In this document: in pieces, positions 21,406-31,180 of the stretch | How the letters are laid out: each line of letters starts with the position of its first letter | Numbering within the stretch: the stretch's first letter is position 1 | From: Arachidicoccus ginsenosidivorans | Lineage (GTDB): Bacteria; Bacteroidota; Bacteroidia; Chitinophagales; Chitinophagaceae | Direction: 5' to 3' | DNA: 64,000 nt | NCBI RefSeq assembly: GCF_007971385.1 | Contig: NZ_CP042434.1 | Span: 3,472,001-3,536,000 of the forward strand | The notes under the pieces: model-generated | Told to the model about the DNA's origin: nothing | Databases searched by the model: none | What the model saw: only the letters and a program-made list of their open reading frames with translations | Position numbers and translations under genes: made by a program

Positions 21406-22761
21406 ATGTCTCAACAAGTAGTCGAAAATTCCAATTCTTTATCTTTAAAAGATAGTCTGATTAAAGAATTTGAATTGACGTATTCAAAAAATCAGGGGAA
21501 TGAACCCGAAGCACTTCTTCAGAAAAGAGAAGCGGCCCTGGGTGCCTTCCAGTGTGCAGGGATTCCTACAATCAAAAATGAAGAGTGGCGTTTTACCAAT
21601 CTGGTGCCTTTTTTGAAAGATAGCTACCAGATGCAACCTAGCGGCATGCCAGGAAGTGATGTCATTGAAAAGGCCATTGTCAGGGCTACGGTAAAAGGTC
21701 TGGATGCCTACCGGCTGGTGCTGGTAAATGGCCAGATTGATTTTAGCTTTAGCCAGTTACCTGATTATCAGGAAGGCTGGTTAATCCGTCCTGTTTCAGA
21801 GGTAAAGGGAACCGAAGCGTTTGCAGCAGCATTAAACAGCACGCTACCTATAGAAAAGTATCCTTTTGCAGCAATTAATACCGCTTGCTTCAGTGATGGT
21901 TTTTACATGGAATTAAATAATGATTTCCAGCTGGATAAACCCCTGCAAATCATTCATGTATATAGCGATCAGGAGAATCTGTTTTTACAGCCCAGAAATA
22001 TCATTAAAGTCAGACGAGGCGCCTTGGCAGAAGTTCTTGAATCAAGCGTGTTAATGTCCGATAAGTTATTATTTGTCAATGGGGTAACTGAGATTCAGGT
22101 ACAGGAAAATGCGCATTTTAAACATGCACATTTTCAGGTAGGAGAAGCACAGGAACGCTGGATTATGCACACGCAGGTGGAGCAGTTAAGAGATAGCCGT
22201 TATGATAACTATACTTTAACCCTGCCACATGCAGACCTGGTACGTAACAACTTAAATGTGATCCTGGATGGCCCAAGTACTGAAACCCATTTGTATGGGT
22301 TGTATATGGTAGAAAATAAGCATGTAGTGGATAATCACTCCCTGGTAGATCATCGTCATCCGAACTGTATGAGCAACCAGCTCTATAAAGGCGTTATCCT
22401 GGACGGAGGTAAAGGCGTATTTAACGGAAAAATTTATGTACACCGTCCGGCTCAGAAAACCAATGCCTTCCAGCAGAATAACAACCTGCTGTTCACTCCG
22501 AATGGAACGATCAATTCTAAGCCGCAATTAGAAATCTATGCGGATGATGTTAAATGCAGTCATGGCAGCACCGTTGGGCAGTTTGATGAAGAAGCACTGT
22601 TTTATCTGCGCTCTCGCGGTATTGGTGCCGATACGGCACACAGCCTGATGATCACTGCTTTTGCATTTGATGTGACCAGCAAGATTGAAAACGAGGCTTT
22701 ACGTAATCATATTGAGCAGTTGATTGAAAAAACGATCGCTCAGGCTCAGGCCGTAATTTAA
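21406..22761 (+). CDS. sufD: Fe-S assembly protein SufD
   Basis: 451 aa paralogue of SufB that completes the SufBC2D scaffold. Shows the N-terminal NEEWRFTNL of SufD, central RRGALAEVLES, and the C-terminal block PQLEIYADDVKCSHGSTVGQ followed by EEALFYLRSRGIG. The histidine of KCSHGST is the conserved one implicated in iron handling. A gap of 164 bases separates it from sufC. Confidence 0.96.
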   Translation: MSQQVVENSNSLSLKDSLIKEFELTYSKNQGNEPEALLQKREAALGAFQCAGIPTIKNEEWRFTNLVPFLKDSYQMQPSGMPGSDVIEKAIVRATVKGLDAYRLVLVNGQIDFSFSQLPDYQEGWLIRPVSEVKGTEAFAAALNSTLPIEKYPFAAINTACFSDGFYMELNNDFQLDKPLQIIHVYSDQENLFLQPRNIIKVRRGALAEVLESSVLMSDKLLFVNGVTEIQVQENAHFKHAHFQVGEAQERWIMHTQVEQLRDSRYDNYTLTLPHADLVRNNLNVILDGPSTETHLYGLYMVENKHVVDNHSLVDHRHPNCMSNQLYKGVILDGGKGVFNGKIYVHRPAQKTNAFQQNNNLLFTPNGTINSKPQLEIYADDVKCSHGSTVGQFDEEALFYLRSRGIGADTAHSLMITAFAFDVTSKIENEALRNHIEQLIEKTIAQAQAVI

Positions 22762-22796
22762 TCGCCTTTCTTTTAGGAAAGGCCGTTTATACGAAG

Positions 22797-22828
22797 GAGC
22801 CGGGGAGCATGGTCTTCCCGGCTCTTTT
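22797..22828 (+). terminator. Hairpin between sufD and sufS
   Basis: GAGCCGGG (22797-22804) pairs with CCCGGCTC (22817-22824), then TTTT. It is a typical intrinsic terminator and, with a -7 element just after it, splits the SUF cluster into two transcription units, or acts as a partial attenuator. Confidence 0.75.
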
Positions 22829-22855
22829 GTAACAGGCAGGCAGGTAATTTTATGT

Positions 22856-22863
22856 TACCTTTG
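22856..22863 (+). promoter_or_regulatory. -7 promoter element before sufS
   Basis: TACCTTTG fits TAnnTTTG exactly and lies 41 bases before the sufS ATG, right after the sufD terminator. No clear TTTG -33 box. Confidence 0.5.
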
Positions 22864-22903
22864 TACTGCGCAATTTTATCCATTATTTGAATAAGTAAGA
22901 TAG

Positions 22904-24138
22904 ATGTCTACGATATTAACCTCCTTAGAAATAAAAGAACTTCGCCGTGATTTTCCACTGCTGGCGCAAAAAGTTTATGGCCATCCTCTGGTATATCTGG
23001 ATAATGCTGCCACGACGCAAAAACCCAATCAGGTACTGGAAACGCTTGATACCTATTATAAACAGTATAATTCCAATGTCCATAGAGGGGTGCATCATTT
23101 AAGTCAGGTGGCTACCGATGCTTATGAAGCAGCCAGAAAAACAGTTGCTGATTATATCGATGCCGGTGAGGATAAAGAAGTGATTTTTACCAAAGGAACA
23201 ACAGACGGGATTAACCTTGTAGCCAGTTGTTTTGGCAAAGCGATGCTTAAACCGGGAGACAGCGTAGTGATTACCGCTATGGAACACCACTCTAATATTG
23301 TTCCCTGGCAGATGATCTGTGAAGAAAAAGGAGCCACACTGAAAGTTATTCCATTTAACACCTATGGTGAACTGGAACTGGATAAACTAGATAGCCTCTT
23401 AGATGACAGCGTCCGGATCCTGGCCTTGACTTACGTATCTAATTCACTGGCAACGATCAATCCGGTAAAAAAAATCATCGCTGCCGCACATGAAAAAATA
23501 TTCCTGTTTTACTGGACGGGGCACAAGCGGTACAACACATGAATGTATCAGTCAGAGAGCTGGATGTAGACTTTATGGTTTTCTCCGGTCACAAGATCTA
23601 TGGCCCTACCGGTATTGGTATTCTGTATGGCAAACAGCAGTGGCTGGATAAGTTACCTCCCTATCAGGGCGGTGGCGACATGATAAAGACCGTTACGTTG
23701 GAAAAAACGGTTTATAATGAGTTGCCTTTTAAGTTTGAGGCAGGTACACCAGATATTGCAGGGGCGATTGGTCTTGCAGCTGCACTTAAATATGTAAACG
23801 CCATCGGCATTGAGCGAATCCAGGCGACAGAAGCAGCCCTGATGGATTATGCCATGGAAGCCTTGCAAAAGATCCCCAATCTGCGTATCGTCGGACAGGC
23901 GAAACAAAGAGCCGGAGTTATTTCCTTTTTGCTCGGCACGGCGCATCCTTTTGATACAGGAGAATTACTGGACAAACAAGGTATTGCGGTCAGAACAGGT
24001 CATCACTGTTGTCAGCCAGTCATGGATATTTTTGGAATACCCGGTACAACAAGGGCTTCCTTCGCATTTTACAATACTGAGGCAGAGATTGACGCCTTGG
24101 TAGGCGGACTCGAGCGGGCAGCCAAAATCTTATTATAA
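22904..24138 (+). CDS. sufS: Cysteine desulfurase SufS, one frameshift
   Basis: PLP-dependent class V aminotransferase fold that takes sulfur from cysteine for Fe-S assembly. YLDNAATTQKP, TDGINLVA and MEHHSNIVPW are in the first half; the PLP lysine is in FSGHKIYGPTG and the catalytic cysteine in RTGHHCCQP in the second. The frame breaks in the A-run 23493-23498; one extra A restores HEKNIPVLLDGAQAVQHM, which spans the PLP aspartate. About 411 aa, normal for SufS. Followed by its activator sufE. Confidence 0.95.
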
Positions 24139-24222
24139 ATTTAAATACAGGCAGCGTTTTTTGAAAACAAGTAGAAAGTTCAAATACAAAGCAGGAATAA
24201 AAAAATAGGACAGTCGTTACAA

Positions 24223-24669
24223 ATGGGAACAGAAAATACAGTACATAAAACAATAGAGCAGTCGCAACAGGAGATTATAGATGAATTTGAATTCCTAACC
24301 GACTGGATGGATAAATATGAAATGATCATTCAGATGGGCAAAGAACTGCCTGAGATTGATCAACAGTACAAGGTACCAGAGAACCTGATCAAAGGTTGTC
24401 AGTCACAAGTCTGGCTGCATGCCGATTTTAAAGAAGGTAAGCTCTTCTTTTCGGCGGACAGCGATGCATTGATCACAAAAGGTTTGGTGGCCCTGGTTGT
24501 ACGGGTCCTATCTGGACATAGTCCCAAGGAAATCATTGCCAGCGATTTGCATTTTGTGGATGATATCGGACTTAAAAGCCATCTGTCACCCACCAGATCC
24601 AATGGATTACTCTCCATGTTAAAGCAGATCAAGCATTATGCGATTGCCTTTAACACCTTGCAGCATTAA
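24223..24669 (+). CDS. sufE: SufE family sulfur acceptor
   Basis: 148 aa. The active cysteine is C59 in NLIKGCQSQVWL. SufE accepts the persulfide sulfur from SufS and hands it to SufB. The conserved end GLLSMLKQIKHYA is present. Placement directly after sufS supports the assignment. Confidence 0.95.
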   Translation: MGTENTVHKTIEQSQQEIIDEFEFLTDWMDKYEMIIQMGKELPEIDQQYKVPENLIKGCQSQVWLHADFKEGKLFFSADSDALITKGLVALVVRVLSGHSPKEIIASDLHFVDDIGLKSHLSPTRSNGLLSMLKQIKHYAIAFNTLQH

Positions 24670-24698
24670 TAATCATCAACTGAAAAAAAAGAACGGTT

Positions 24699-25013
24699 AT
24701 GTCAAACGAAATTACCCTTAGAGACCTGATAGAAGATACACTTCGCACCGTATATGACCCGGAAATTCCTTGCAATATCATGGAACTCGGCCTGGTCTAT
24801 AAAATAGAAGTGAAAGAAGATAACGTGGTCTTTATCACCATGACCCTTACGGCGCCCAATTGCCCGGTTGCAGGCGATATCGTCAATGAAGTGCAGCAAA
24901 AGGTGCAGGATATCCAGGGCGTAAAAGAAGCCCATATTCAACTGACCTTTGACCCGGCCTGGGATAAGGACATGATGAGCGATGAGGCAAAACTGGAACT
25001 GGGATTTATGTAA
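24699..25013 (+). CDS. sufT: SufT-like DUF59/MIP18 Fe-S maturation factor
   Basis: 104 aa. DPEIPCNIMELGLVYKI and TMTLTAPNCPVAGDI are the DUF59 (MIP18/PaaD-like) blocks, including the conserved Cys in NCPV. In Bacteroidota and Firmicutes this protein closes SUF operons and helps maturation or repair of Fe-S proteins. It lies 29 bases after sufE, so is probably co-transcribed. Confidence 0.9.
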   Translation: MSNEITLRDLIEDTLRTVYDPEIPCNIMELGLVYKIEVKEDNVVFITMTLTAPNCPVAGDIVNEVQQKVQDIQGVKEAHIQLTFDPAWDKDMMSDEAKLELGFM

Positions 25014-25036
25014 TTCACCTATTAACCTGAACGCAC

Positions 25037-25483
25037 TTGAATAAGGCGCTTTTTTTCATATTTATCGTTGTATTTGGGTTATACGTCCCATTTAGCCGCC
25101 GACCGGACTTTTTTGACGGTCTGAAAACGCCGGCTGTTATTCATTTTAGGTTGGATAGTAGCACACATAAACAAAAACCTTTTGCGCTGTTTACACTAAA
25201 TGGCCAGACTGGTTACAGCGTACCGGCCGGTTATTTATTCCGGTCTTTTAATGAGGGAGATAAAGTGGAGGTGATTTATGAAAATGCCGATCCCACAAAA
25301 GGCGCAGTTTACAGTTGGTGGGGCTATTGGATCACCTGGAAGGAACTGCTTTTTTGCATTATAGGCTATTTTGTGCTTTTCCAGGCTGCTAAATCTATTG
25401 TGCATGCGCCGGCGGAAGAAGCCATGGAAGAACTGCGTAATTATGAAAAAAAGCCCAAGACCCGAAAGCCACGGTATAAATAA
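25037..25483 (+). CDS. Small membrane protein with two transmembrane segments
   Basis: 148 aa, starting at TTG 25037, 23 bases after sufT. One hydrophobic helix at the N-terminus (ALFFIFIVVFGLYVPF), a beta-rich extracytoplasmic stretch with GDKVEVIYENADPTKGAV that resembles the DUF3592 type, a second helix (LLFCIIGYFVLFQAA) and a basic tail. Probably co-transcribed with the SUF genes, but no link to Fe-S assembly is visible. Function unknown. Confidence 0.75.
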   Translation: MNKALFFIFIVVFGLYVPFSRRPDFFDGLKTPAVIHFRLDSSTHKQKPFALFTLNGQTGYSVPAGYLFRSFNEGDKVEVIYENADPTKGAVYSWWGYWITWKELLFCIIGYFVLFQAAKSIVHAPAEEAMEELRNYEKKPKTRKPRYK

Positions 25484-25985
25484 AAAAGGGCATCAAGACC
25501 AGTCAATAAAGTAAAAATCTAGTTTTTAGTCTCCATCTTTTGTTATGTCCAAAGGCCCATCAAAGCCTCTCCTGTTCTAGGGGGTAAAGATGCAAGTAAC
25601 TTTTTGAAGCAGTTGCGATCTGATAAAAATAGCATAGTCAGCAAGGAAAAGTTATTGGCCATTCAAGAGGATGCAAAAAAAAACTGCGGGCCATTATTGT
25701 AAAGTCCTGCTTTGCAGTGAGCGGGAGGTGCTCGTTTTTGCATAAATAACATATTGTGTTATTTATGAATATTATATTTATGGTTGTACTTATGGGATGG
25801 CTTTTATATTATTAAATCCATCCATTTCTAGGGTAAATTAACAATTTTTGTATTTTTCTCCAGTCTTTCCCTCTAATAATTGGGGATTTTAGGCTGTTTT
25901 TAATAGAAAAATAAATATTTTACGGTAATTTCTTAATTTATTTAATAATTCTCCTTTATCTTAGCCAACGTAAACGTTTGCATAG
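25484..25985. other. 502-base gap, possible decayed ORF
   Basis: A frame without a start codon (about 25524-25702) reads ...VLGGKDASNFLKQLRSDKN... and ends NCGPLL; it looks more protein-like than its surroundings but matches no family I know. The remainder is AT-rich. An operator before the LacI gene is listed separately. Confidence 0.4.
25972..25979. promoter_or_regulatory. LacI-type operator core at the lacI-galK locus
   Basis: AAACGTTT is a perfect 8-base palindrome in the context GTAAACGTTTGC, with the central CG typical of LacI/GalR operators. It ends 7 bases before the LacI GTG start and after a TATCTTAG -7-like element (25957-25964), a position suited to autoregulation. Confidence 0.65.
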
Positions 25986-27023
25986 GTGAATAAAAAAATA
26001 ACAATTACCGATTTGGCAGAAACCCTGGGGACAACCCCGGGCACAGTATCGCGTGCGTTAAATAACCATCCGGCCATCAGTGATGCCATGAAAAAGAAGG
26101 TGCACGCCCTGGCTGATAAACTGCACTACAAAAGAAATCAGATTGCTTCCTCCCTTCGGTTAGGGAAGTCTTACACCATTGGGGTGCTGATACCCAGCGC
26201 AGATATTAACTTTTTTGGTTCCGTTGTCCATGGAATAGAAAGTGTAGCCAATGAAAATGGCTATAGGATCTTGCTATTCCAGACCAACGAAGGATATAAA
26301 TCAGAAATGGAGGGACTGGAGGCGCTTTTATCTGCTCATGTGGATGGTGTATTAGTTTCCATTGCCAAAGAAACCAGGGATTATGGTCATTTTACAGCAG
26401 CCAGAGATATTGGTATGCCGCTGGTCTTTTTTGACCGGGCAAAAGAAGGTTTAAATATCTCCTCCGTTGTCATTGATGACTTTAATGGTGCTTTTCTGGC
26501 TACAGAACATTTAATAGCGCAAGGGTATCAAAAGATCGCCCATATTGGTGGACAACAACATATCAAGGCATTCAGTGACCGTTTTAACGGGTACAAAGCG
26601 GCGCTCAAAAAACATAAGCTCCCTTTTAAAAAGCAATGGATTTTTGATGGAGATGTCTCCATTGAGGCCGGTAAAGAGGCCATCGCTTATTTCTTAAAAC
26701 AAAAAGAAAGTCCAGATGCCGTCTTTGCAGTAGAGGATTACTCTGCTTTGGGTGCCATGAAGGAGCTCAAAAGCAGAAAAATATCTGTACCGGAAGCATT
26801 TGGCGTATTCGGGTTCGCCAATGAATTATTTGCCGAACATATAACACCTAGTCTGTCCTCTGTGGATCAGCAAACCATTATGATGGGTAAAGAGGCCATG
26901 AGCCTTTTACTCTCCATTATCGATGCCAAAAAAGGCCAACCAGCCTGCAAGAGCATCATCTTAAACCCCGTGCTTTGCACGAGGGAATCCTCTCAAAAAT
27001 TATCCAATTATCAAAGCATATAA
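25986..27023 (+). CDS. LacI-family transcriptional regulator (galactose locus)
   Basis: 345 aa, GTG start. The N-terminal helix-turn-helix (ITITDLAETLGTTPGTVSRALN) and hinge (YKRNQIASSLR) are standard; a periplasmic-binding-protein-like sensor domain follows. It is 9 bases upstream of galK, so it probably senses a galactose-related sugar and controls galK and the symporter. The palindrome in front of the gene suggests autoregulation. Confidence 0.92.
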   Translation: MNKKITITDLAETLGTTPGTVSRALNNHPAISDAMKKKVHALADKLHYKRNQIASSLRLGKSYTIGVLIPSADINFFGSVVHGIESVANENGYRILLFQTNEGYKSEMEGLEALLSAHVDGVLVSIAKETRDYGHFTAARDIGMPLVFFDRAKEGLNISSVVIDDFNGAFLATEHLIAQGYQKIAHIGGQQHIKAFSDRFNGYKAALKKHKLPFKKQWIFDGDVSIEAGKEAIAYFLKQKESPDAVFAVEDYSALGAMKELKSRKISVPEAFGVFGFANELFAEHITPSLSSVDQQTIMMGKEAMSLLLSIIDAKKGQPACKSIILNPVLCTRESSQKLSNYQSI

Positions 27024-27032
27024 GTCAAACAA

Positions 27033-28217
27033 ATGCATCTCATTATCAACAAAATAAAACAAAAATTTGAACAAACGTTCCAGGAAAAACCACTCATTAT
27101 CAGGGCGCCTGGAAGAGTCAATTTGATAGGCGAACATACCGATTATAATGACGGGTTTGTTTTGCCCGCGGCCATCAATAAGGCCATTTACATAGGGCTG
27201 TCCAAAAGACAAGATGATCAGATTCATCTGGTCTCCATTGATCTGGATGAATCTTTCACCGGAAGGGTGCAGGTGCTTGAGCAAAATGATCAGCATTGGA
27301 CACTGTACATTTTGGGCGTTGTGCAGCAACTGCAAAAAGCAGGTCTTAAGGTGGGCGGCTTTAATCTGGTGTTTTCAGGAGATATACCGCTGGGAGCGGG
27401 ACTTTCTTCCTCTGCAGCACTGGAATGTGGTGTGGCATTCGGATTAAATGAACTCTTTGCGCTTGGGCTGGAAAGGGTCCAGATGGTAAAAATGGCACAG
27501 GCAGCCGAAAATGAATTTGTCGGTGTTAAATGTGGAATCATGGATCAGTTCGCTTCCATGATGGGCAAAAAGAACTTTGTGATACAACTGGATTGCCGCT
27601 CACTGGATTATACGTATAATCCAATAGAAATGGAGGGTATTGACATCGTGCTGTTTGATAGCTGCGTCAGCCATTCACTGGCCTCCTCCGAATATAATAC
27701 ACGTAGACAGCAGTGTGAACAAGGCGTAAAGCTGATCAGGGAAAAATACCCACAGGTAAAAACACTTAGAGATGCCACTCAGGATATGCTTGATGAGCTG
27801 GTCAAAGACCAGGATCCGGTGGTATACCGTAGATGCCGTTATGTGGTGCAGGAAAACAGACGACTGCTGGAAGGCTGTGAAGACCTGAAAAGGGGAGATG
27901 TCGCTGCTTTTGGTCAGAAAATGTATGAGACGCATACAGGACTGAGCAAAAATTATGAGGTCAGTTGTCCTGAACTGGACTTTCTGATAGACTGCGTTAA
28001 GGACCAGCCAGGCGTATTAGGTGCCCGGATGATGGGTGGCGGTTTTGGCGGTTGTACGATAAATCTGGTAAAAAAAGAAGCCATTCAAGATCTGATCAGT
28101 GAAGTCAGTGCTAAATATGAAGCACATACCGGCAAAAAACCAAAGGTATATGTAGCACAGACAGAAGCAGGCGTTGGCATTGTCCACGAAACAGAGGGAG
28201 CTGTTGTCCATTCGTAA
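27033..28217 (+). CDS. galK: Galactokinase
   Basis: 394 aa GHMP kinase. Galactose signature PGRVNLIGEHTDYNDG at residues 26-41, ATP loop PLGAGLSSSAALE, and the C-terminal MMGGGFGGCTINLV. Makes galactose 1-phosphate for the Leloir pathway; the epimerase galE is at 1.4 kb. The galT uridylyltransferase is not in the window. Confidence 0.96.
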   Translation: MHLIINKIKQKFEQTFQEKPLIIRAPGRVNLIGEHTDYNDGFVLPAAINKAIYIGLSKRQDDQIHLVSIDLDESFTGRVQVLEQNDQHWTLYILGVVQQLQKAGLKVGGFNLVFSGDIPLGAGLSSSAALECGVAFGLNELFALGLERVQMVKMAQAAENEFVGVKCGIMDQFASMMGKKNFVIQLDCRSLDYTYNPIEMEGIDIVLFDSCVSHSLASSEYNTRRQQCEQGVKLIREKYPQVKTLRDATQDMLDELVKDQDPVVYRRCRYVVQENRRLLEGCEDLKRGDVAAFGQKMYETHTGLSKNYEVSCPELDFLIDCVKDQPGVLGARMMGGGFGGCTINLVKKEAIQDLISEVSAKYEAHTGKKPKVYVAQTEAGVGIVHETEGAVVHS

Positions 28218-28366
28218 AATGAATTTGTATACAGCTTTATAATAATTAAAGTAAAAACATTCACTCTTTATCAATCAAAATCTAAAAGCAGGTGCTACGC
28301 ATTAAATCAAAAGTTTTTATGCTACAATAAAATTGAGTATAGATCGTGGCACCCCAAACTAAAAAA

Positions 28367-30046
28367 ATGAAGTTACATCTGAATCTGATCGATGGTTTGG
28401 TCATTTTTACCTATTTTATTTTTGTGCTTGGCATTGGTTATGTGTTGAAGCGAAAAATGAAAACATCCAACGACTTTCTGATGAGTGGTCGCTCTATTCC
28501 AATGTGGGTGGCATCACTGGCCTTTATTTCGGCCAATTTAGGTGCGCAGGAAGTGTTAGGAATGGCTGCCTCAGGCGCCAAATATGGTCTTTTCACCACC
28601 CACTTCTATTGGTTGGGGGCCGCCATTGCCATGGTATTTTTGGGGATATTTATGATGCCCTTTTATTACGGCAGTAAGGCCAGAAGTGTCCCGGAGTATC
28701 TGGCCTTGCGTTATGATGAAAAGACAAGGGGCTTTAATGCCATCACCTTTGCGATCATGACCATTTTTTCCTCTGGTATTTCTTTGTATGCACTTGCTAT
28801 ATTACTAGAGGCGATGCTAGGTTGGAGTTTTAGCTCTTCCATTGTTGTTGCTTCTATTATCGTTTTAGCCTATACCTATTTAGGGGGACTTACCTCCGCG
28901 GTCTATAATGAAGTACTGCAATTCTTCCTGATTGTATTGGGTATAGCGCCGCTGGTTTATTTAGGCCTGCACCATGTAGGGGGCTGGGAAGGCATAAAAC
29001 ACAACCTGGAGGGCACGAACTTACTCCATGTCTGGAAGGGTATGGGTAGCGCTTCTACCAATCCGCTGGGGACCAACTGGGGAAGTCTGGTCTTTGGGTT
29101 AGGCTTTGTATTGGCATTTGGCTATTGGTGTACGGACTTTTTGGTGGTACAAAGAGCCATGGTTACTAAAAATATCAATGATGCACAGATGACACCCATC
29201 TATGCTTCCATCCCCAAGATCTTTATGCCGATCATTGTGATTTTGCCAGGAATCATTGCGCTGGTGCTGATGAAAACCGACCCCAGCTATACAATTCCAC
29301 TGGCAAAAGGAGGTGGGTATGATTATAATATGACGCTCCCTTCCTTATTACAACATTTTTATCCCAATGGTTTATTAGGTGTAGGGCTGACGGCCTTGAT
29401 CGCTTCATTTATGAGTGGAATGGCAGGCAATGTCACTGCCTTTAATACGGTGTTTACCTTTGATATTTATCAGTCTTATATCAAGAAGGGAGCATCCGAT
29501 CAACATTATCTGAATGTAGGGAAAGCAGTTACGGTCTTTGGTATTGCTGCCTCCGTTGCCACCGCCTATCTGGCCAGGAGCTTTGATAATATCATGGACT
29601 TTTTACAATTGGTTTTTGGCTTTATCAATGCGCCTTTATTTGCAACTTTCTTTTTAGGCATGTTCTGGAAAAAAGCAACTGCCAATGGTGCTTTCTATGG
29701 GCTGATCAGTGGCACGCTGGCCGCCGCGGCGACCCATGGATTGACAGTGGCAGAAGGAAAAGGTGGCTGGCTCTCTCATTTACTGGGAAGTCAACCGCTA
29801 TATGAATATGGTTCTTCCATGGGGCAGAACTTTAATATTGCCTCGGTTGCCTTTATCGTTTGCTTTTTAGTGACCTGGCTAATCAGCCTGTTTACACAAA
29901 GACGCAAAGAGTCTGAACTAGTTGGTCTGGTATATTCACTCACAGAAAGACAAAAAACAGGACATTACGTATGGTATAAAAACCCTGTTATTGTAGGGTC
30001 ACTAGTGGTTATTGTCACCATTGCTTTTAATATCATCTTCTATTAA
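28367..30046 (+). CDS. Sodium:solute symporter (SGLT-like sugar transporter)
   Basis: 559 aa from the ATG at 28367 (MKLHLNLIDG); a GTG at 28346 adds seven residues. About 14 hydrophobic segments. FLMSGRSIPMWVASLAFISANLGAQE and FYYGSKARSVPEYLALRYDEKTR are SSS-family blocks of the glucose/galactose (SGLT) branch. Its place after galK suggests sodium-driven galactose uptake across the inner membrane. A galactose substrate is inferred from context only. Confidence 0.92.
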   Translation: MKLHLNLIDGLVIFTYFIFVLGIGYVLKRKMKTSNDFLMSGRSIPMWVASLAFISANLGAQEVLGMAASGAKYGLFTTHFYWLGAAIAMVFLGIFMMPFYYGSKARSVPEYLALRYDEKTRGFNAITFAIMTIFSSGISLYALAILLEAMLGWSFSSSIVVASIIVLAYTYLGGLTSAVYNEVLQFFLIVLGIAPLVYLGLHHVGGWEGIKHNLEGTNLLHVWKGMGSASTNPLGTNWGSLVFGLGFVLAFGYWCTDFLVVQRAMVTKNINDAQMTPIYASIPKIFMPIIVILPGIIALVLMKTDPSYTIPLAKGGGYDYNMTLPSLLQHFYPNGLLGVGLTALIASFMSGMAGNVTAFNTVFTFDIYQSYIKKGASDQHYLNVGKAVTVFGIAASVATAYLARSFDNIMDFLQLVFGFINAPLFATFFLGMFWKKATANGAFYGLISGTLAAAATHGLTVAEGKGGWLSHLLGSQPLYEYGSSMGQNFNIASVAFIVCFLVTWLISLFTQRRKESELVGLVYSLTERQKTGHYVWYKNPVIVGSLVVIVTIAFNIIFY

Positions 30047-30067
30047 ACTGATTAAATCTGATGAATT

Positions 30068-30289
30068 ATGGAAAATAACAGTATGGATCTGCGCTCCGTT
30101 ATCGGTTGGTTCTTTATGATCATAAGCGTACTGCTCTTGATCGCTTCATTTACCACCGAAAATGGCCATGAAATCAACCTGATTACCGGAATTACTTTCC
30201 TTATATTTGGTGGGGTCATGTATTTACTCTCCAGAAATGGCAAGAAAAAAGCTAAAGCAGCAAAAGCAGCTGCCTCAAAGGTTGAGTGA
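30068..30289 (+). CDS. Small two-helix membrane protein
   Basis: 73 aa with two transmembrane segments (WFFMIISVLLLIASF and TGITFLIFGGVMYLL) and a lysine/alanine-rich C-terminal tail. It begins 22 bases after the symporter and ends before a strong terminator, so it is part of that unit. Possibly an accessory subunit. Function unknown. Confidence 0.7.
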   Translation: MENNSMDLRSVIGWFFMIISVLLLIASFTTENGHEINLITGITFLIFGGVMYLLSRNGKKKAKAAKAAASKVE

Positions 30290-30380
30290 TCTTAAGGGTC
30301 TTGTTTTCATTATGGAGAAATAGACATTGTCCAAAATGAGTACAAGAACATTTGATGTAAATTTAGTATAGTATATTAAT

Positions 30381-30410
30381 AAAAAGGGTCCGCCGCGGCG
30401 GACCCTTTTT
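30381..30410. terminator. Bidirectional terminator between converging genes
   Basis: A perfect 30-base palindrome: AAAAAGGGTCCGCCG and its complement meet without a loop, giving A-run/T-run on both strands. It separates the galactose unit from the convergent lipoprotein gene. Confidence 0.92.
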
Positions 30411-30474
30411 ATTTCCTCTATATTTTGCTGCAATAGCGAACGAAGGGGGTTTGCTGTCCCGGCTAATTACTTGG

Positions 30475-30993
30475 TTACTGCAGTTTGAAAACCCTTTTCA
30501 CTTCGTTATAATCTTCTTTATTAACGTTTTTATGTGCATTATATAAAGAACTTGGGATGGAGACTACCTTGACTACCAGATTAGGGCCACTGTAATTTGG
30601 TCCTTTGTTGGTATTGTTGGCATAACTTAAAGCGGTTAAAGTGACAAAGCCACCAACATTATCAATACCTGATTCTGCTAAGAAATCAAAAATATTGCCA
30701 CTTGCATCAGATCTGCTTAAACTAGGGGCTAATTCAAAGGTATTACCATCATCAAATGAGTAATATATCCAGACAGCACCTTTATCATTAATAGAGGCAG
30801 TTATTTCTGGTTCATCATATTTAACAGTGTAACCAATGCCATCTGTAGTTGCCTTCCAATCGGAATTGTGTACTTCAAATACCGTTGTCAATGCCTGTGC
30901 ATCCACATAAGGTGTGTCATCATTTTTACTACAGCTAACGAATACCAGGCTGGCACATAATATGGCCGCTATGGAAAATAAAGTCCTTTTCAT
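30475..30993 (-). CDS. Lipoprotein of unknown function
   Basis: 172 aa. Signal peptide with lipobox (LVFVSC, Cys at residue 21). The mature part is beta-rich (ASINDKGAVWIYYSFDDGNTFEL) with a charged C-terminus. No family recognised; lone gene between a bidirectional terminator and the spmAB gene. Likely outer or inner membrane anchored. Confidence 0.82.
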   Translation of the reverse strand: MKRTLFSIAAILCASLVFVSCSKNDDTPYVDAQALTTVFEVHNSDWKATTDGIGYTVKYDEPEITASINDKGAVWIYYSFDDGNTFELAPSLSRSDASGNIFDFLAESGIDNVGGFVTLTALSYANNTNKGPNYSGPNLVVKVVSIPSSLYNAHKNVNKEDYNEVKRVFKLQ

Positions 30994-31180
30994 AAATGTG
31001 TTATTTAATGGTTAATGTACTTGTTTAAAAAAATACGTTAATAATTATTGGGCCTGGTTTTATTCCCAGAACGGCCTAGAATTTTAAGGCATTAATCATG
31101 CCTAAAATCTTGATTGTCTGGATTACTAAGCCATCTGTCGATTATTCTTTGGATGTTATTAATTAGCAAAAGATTAATCG

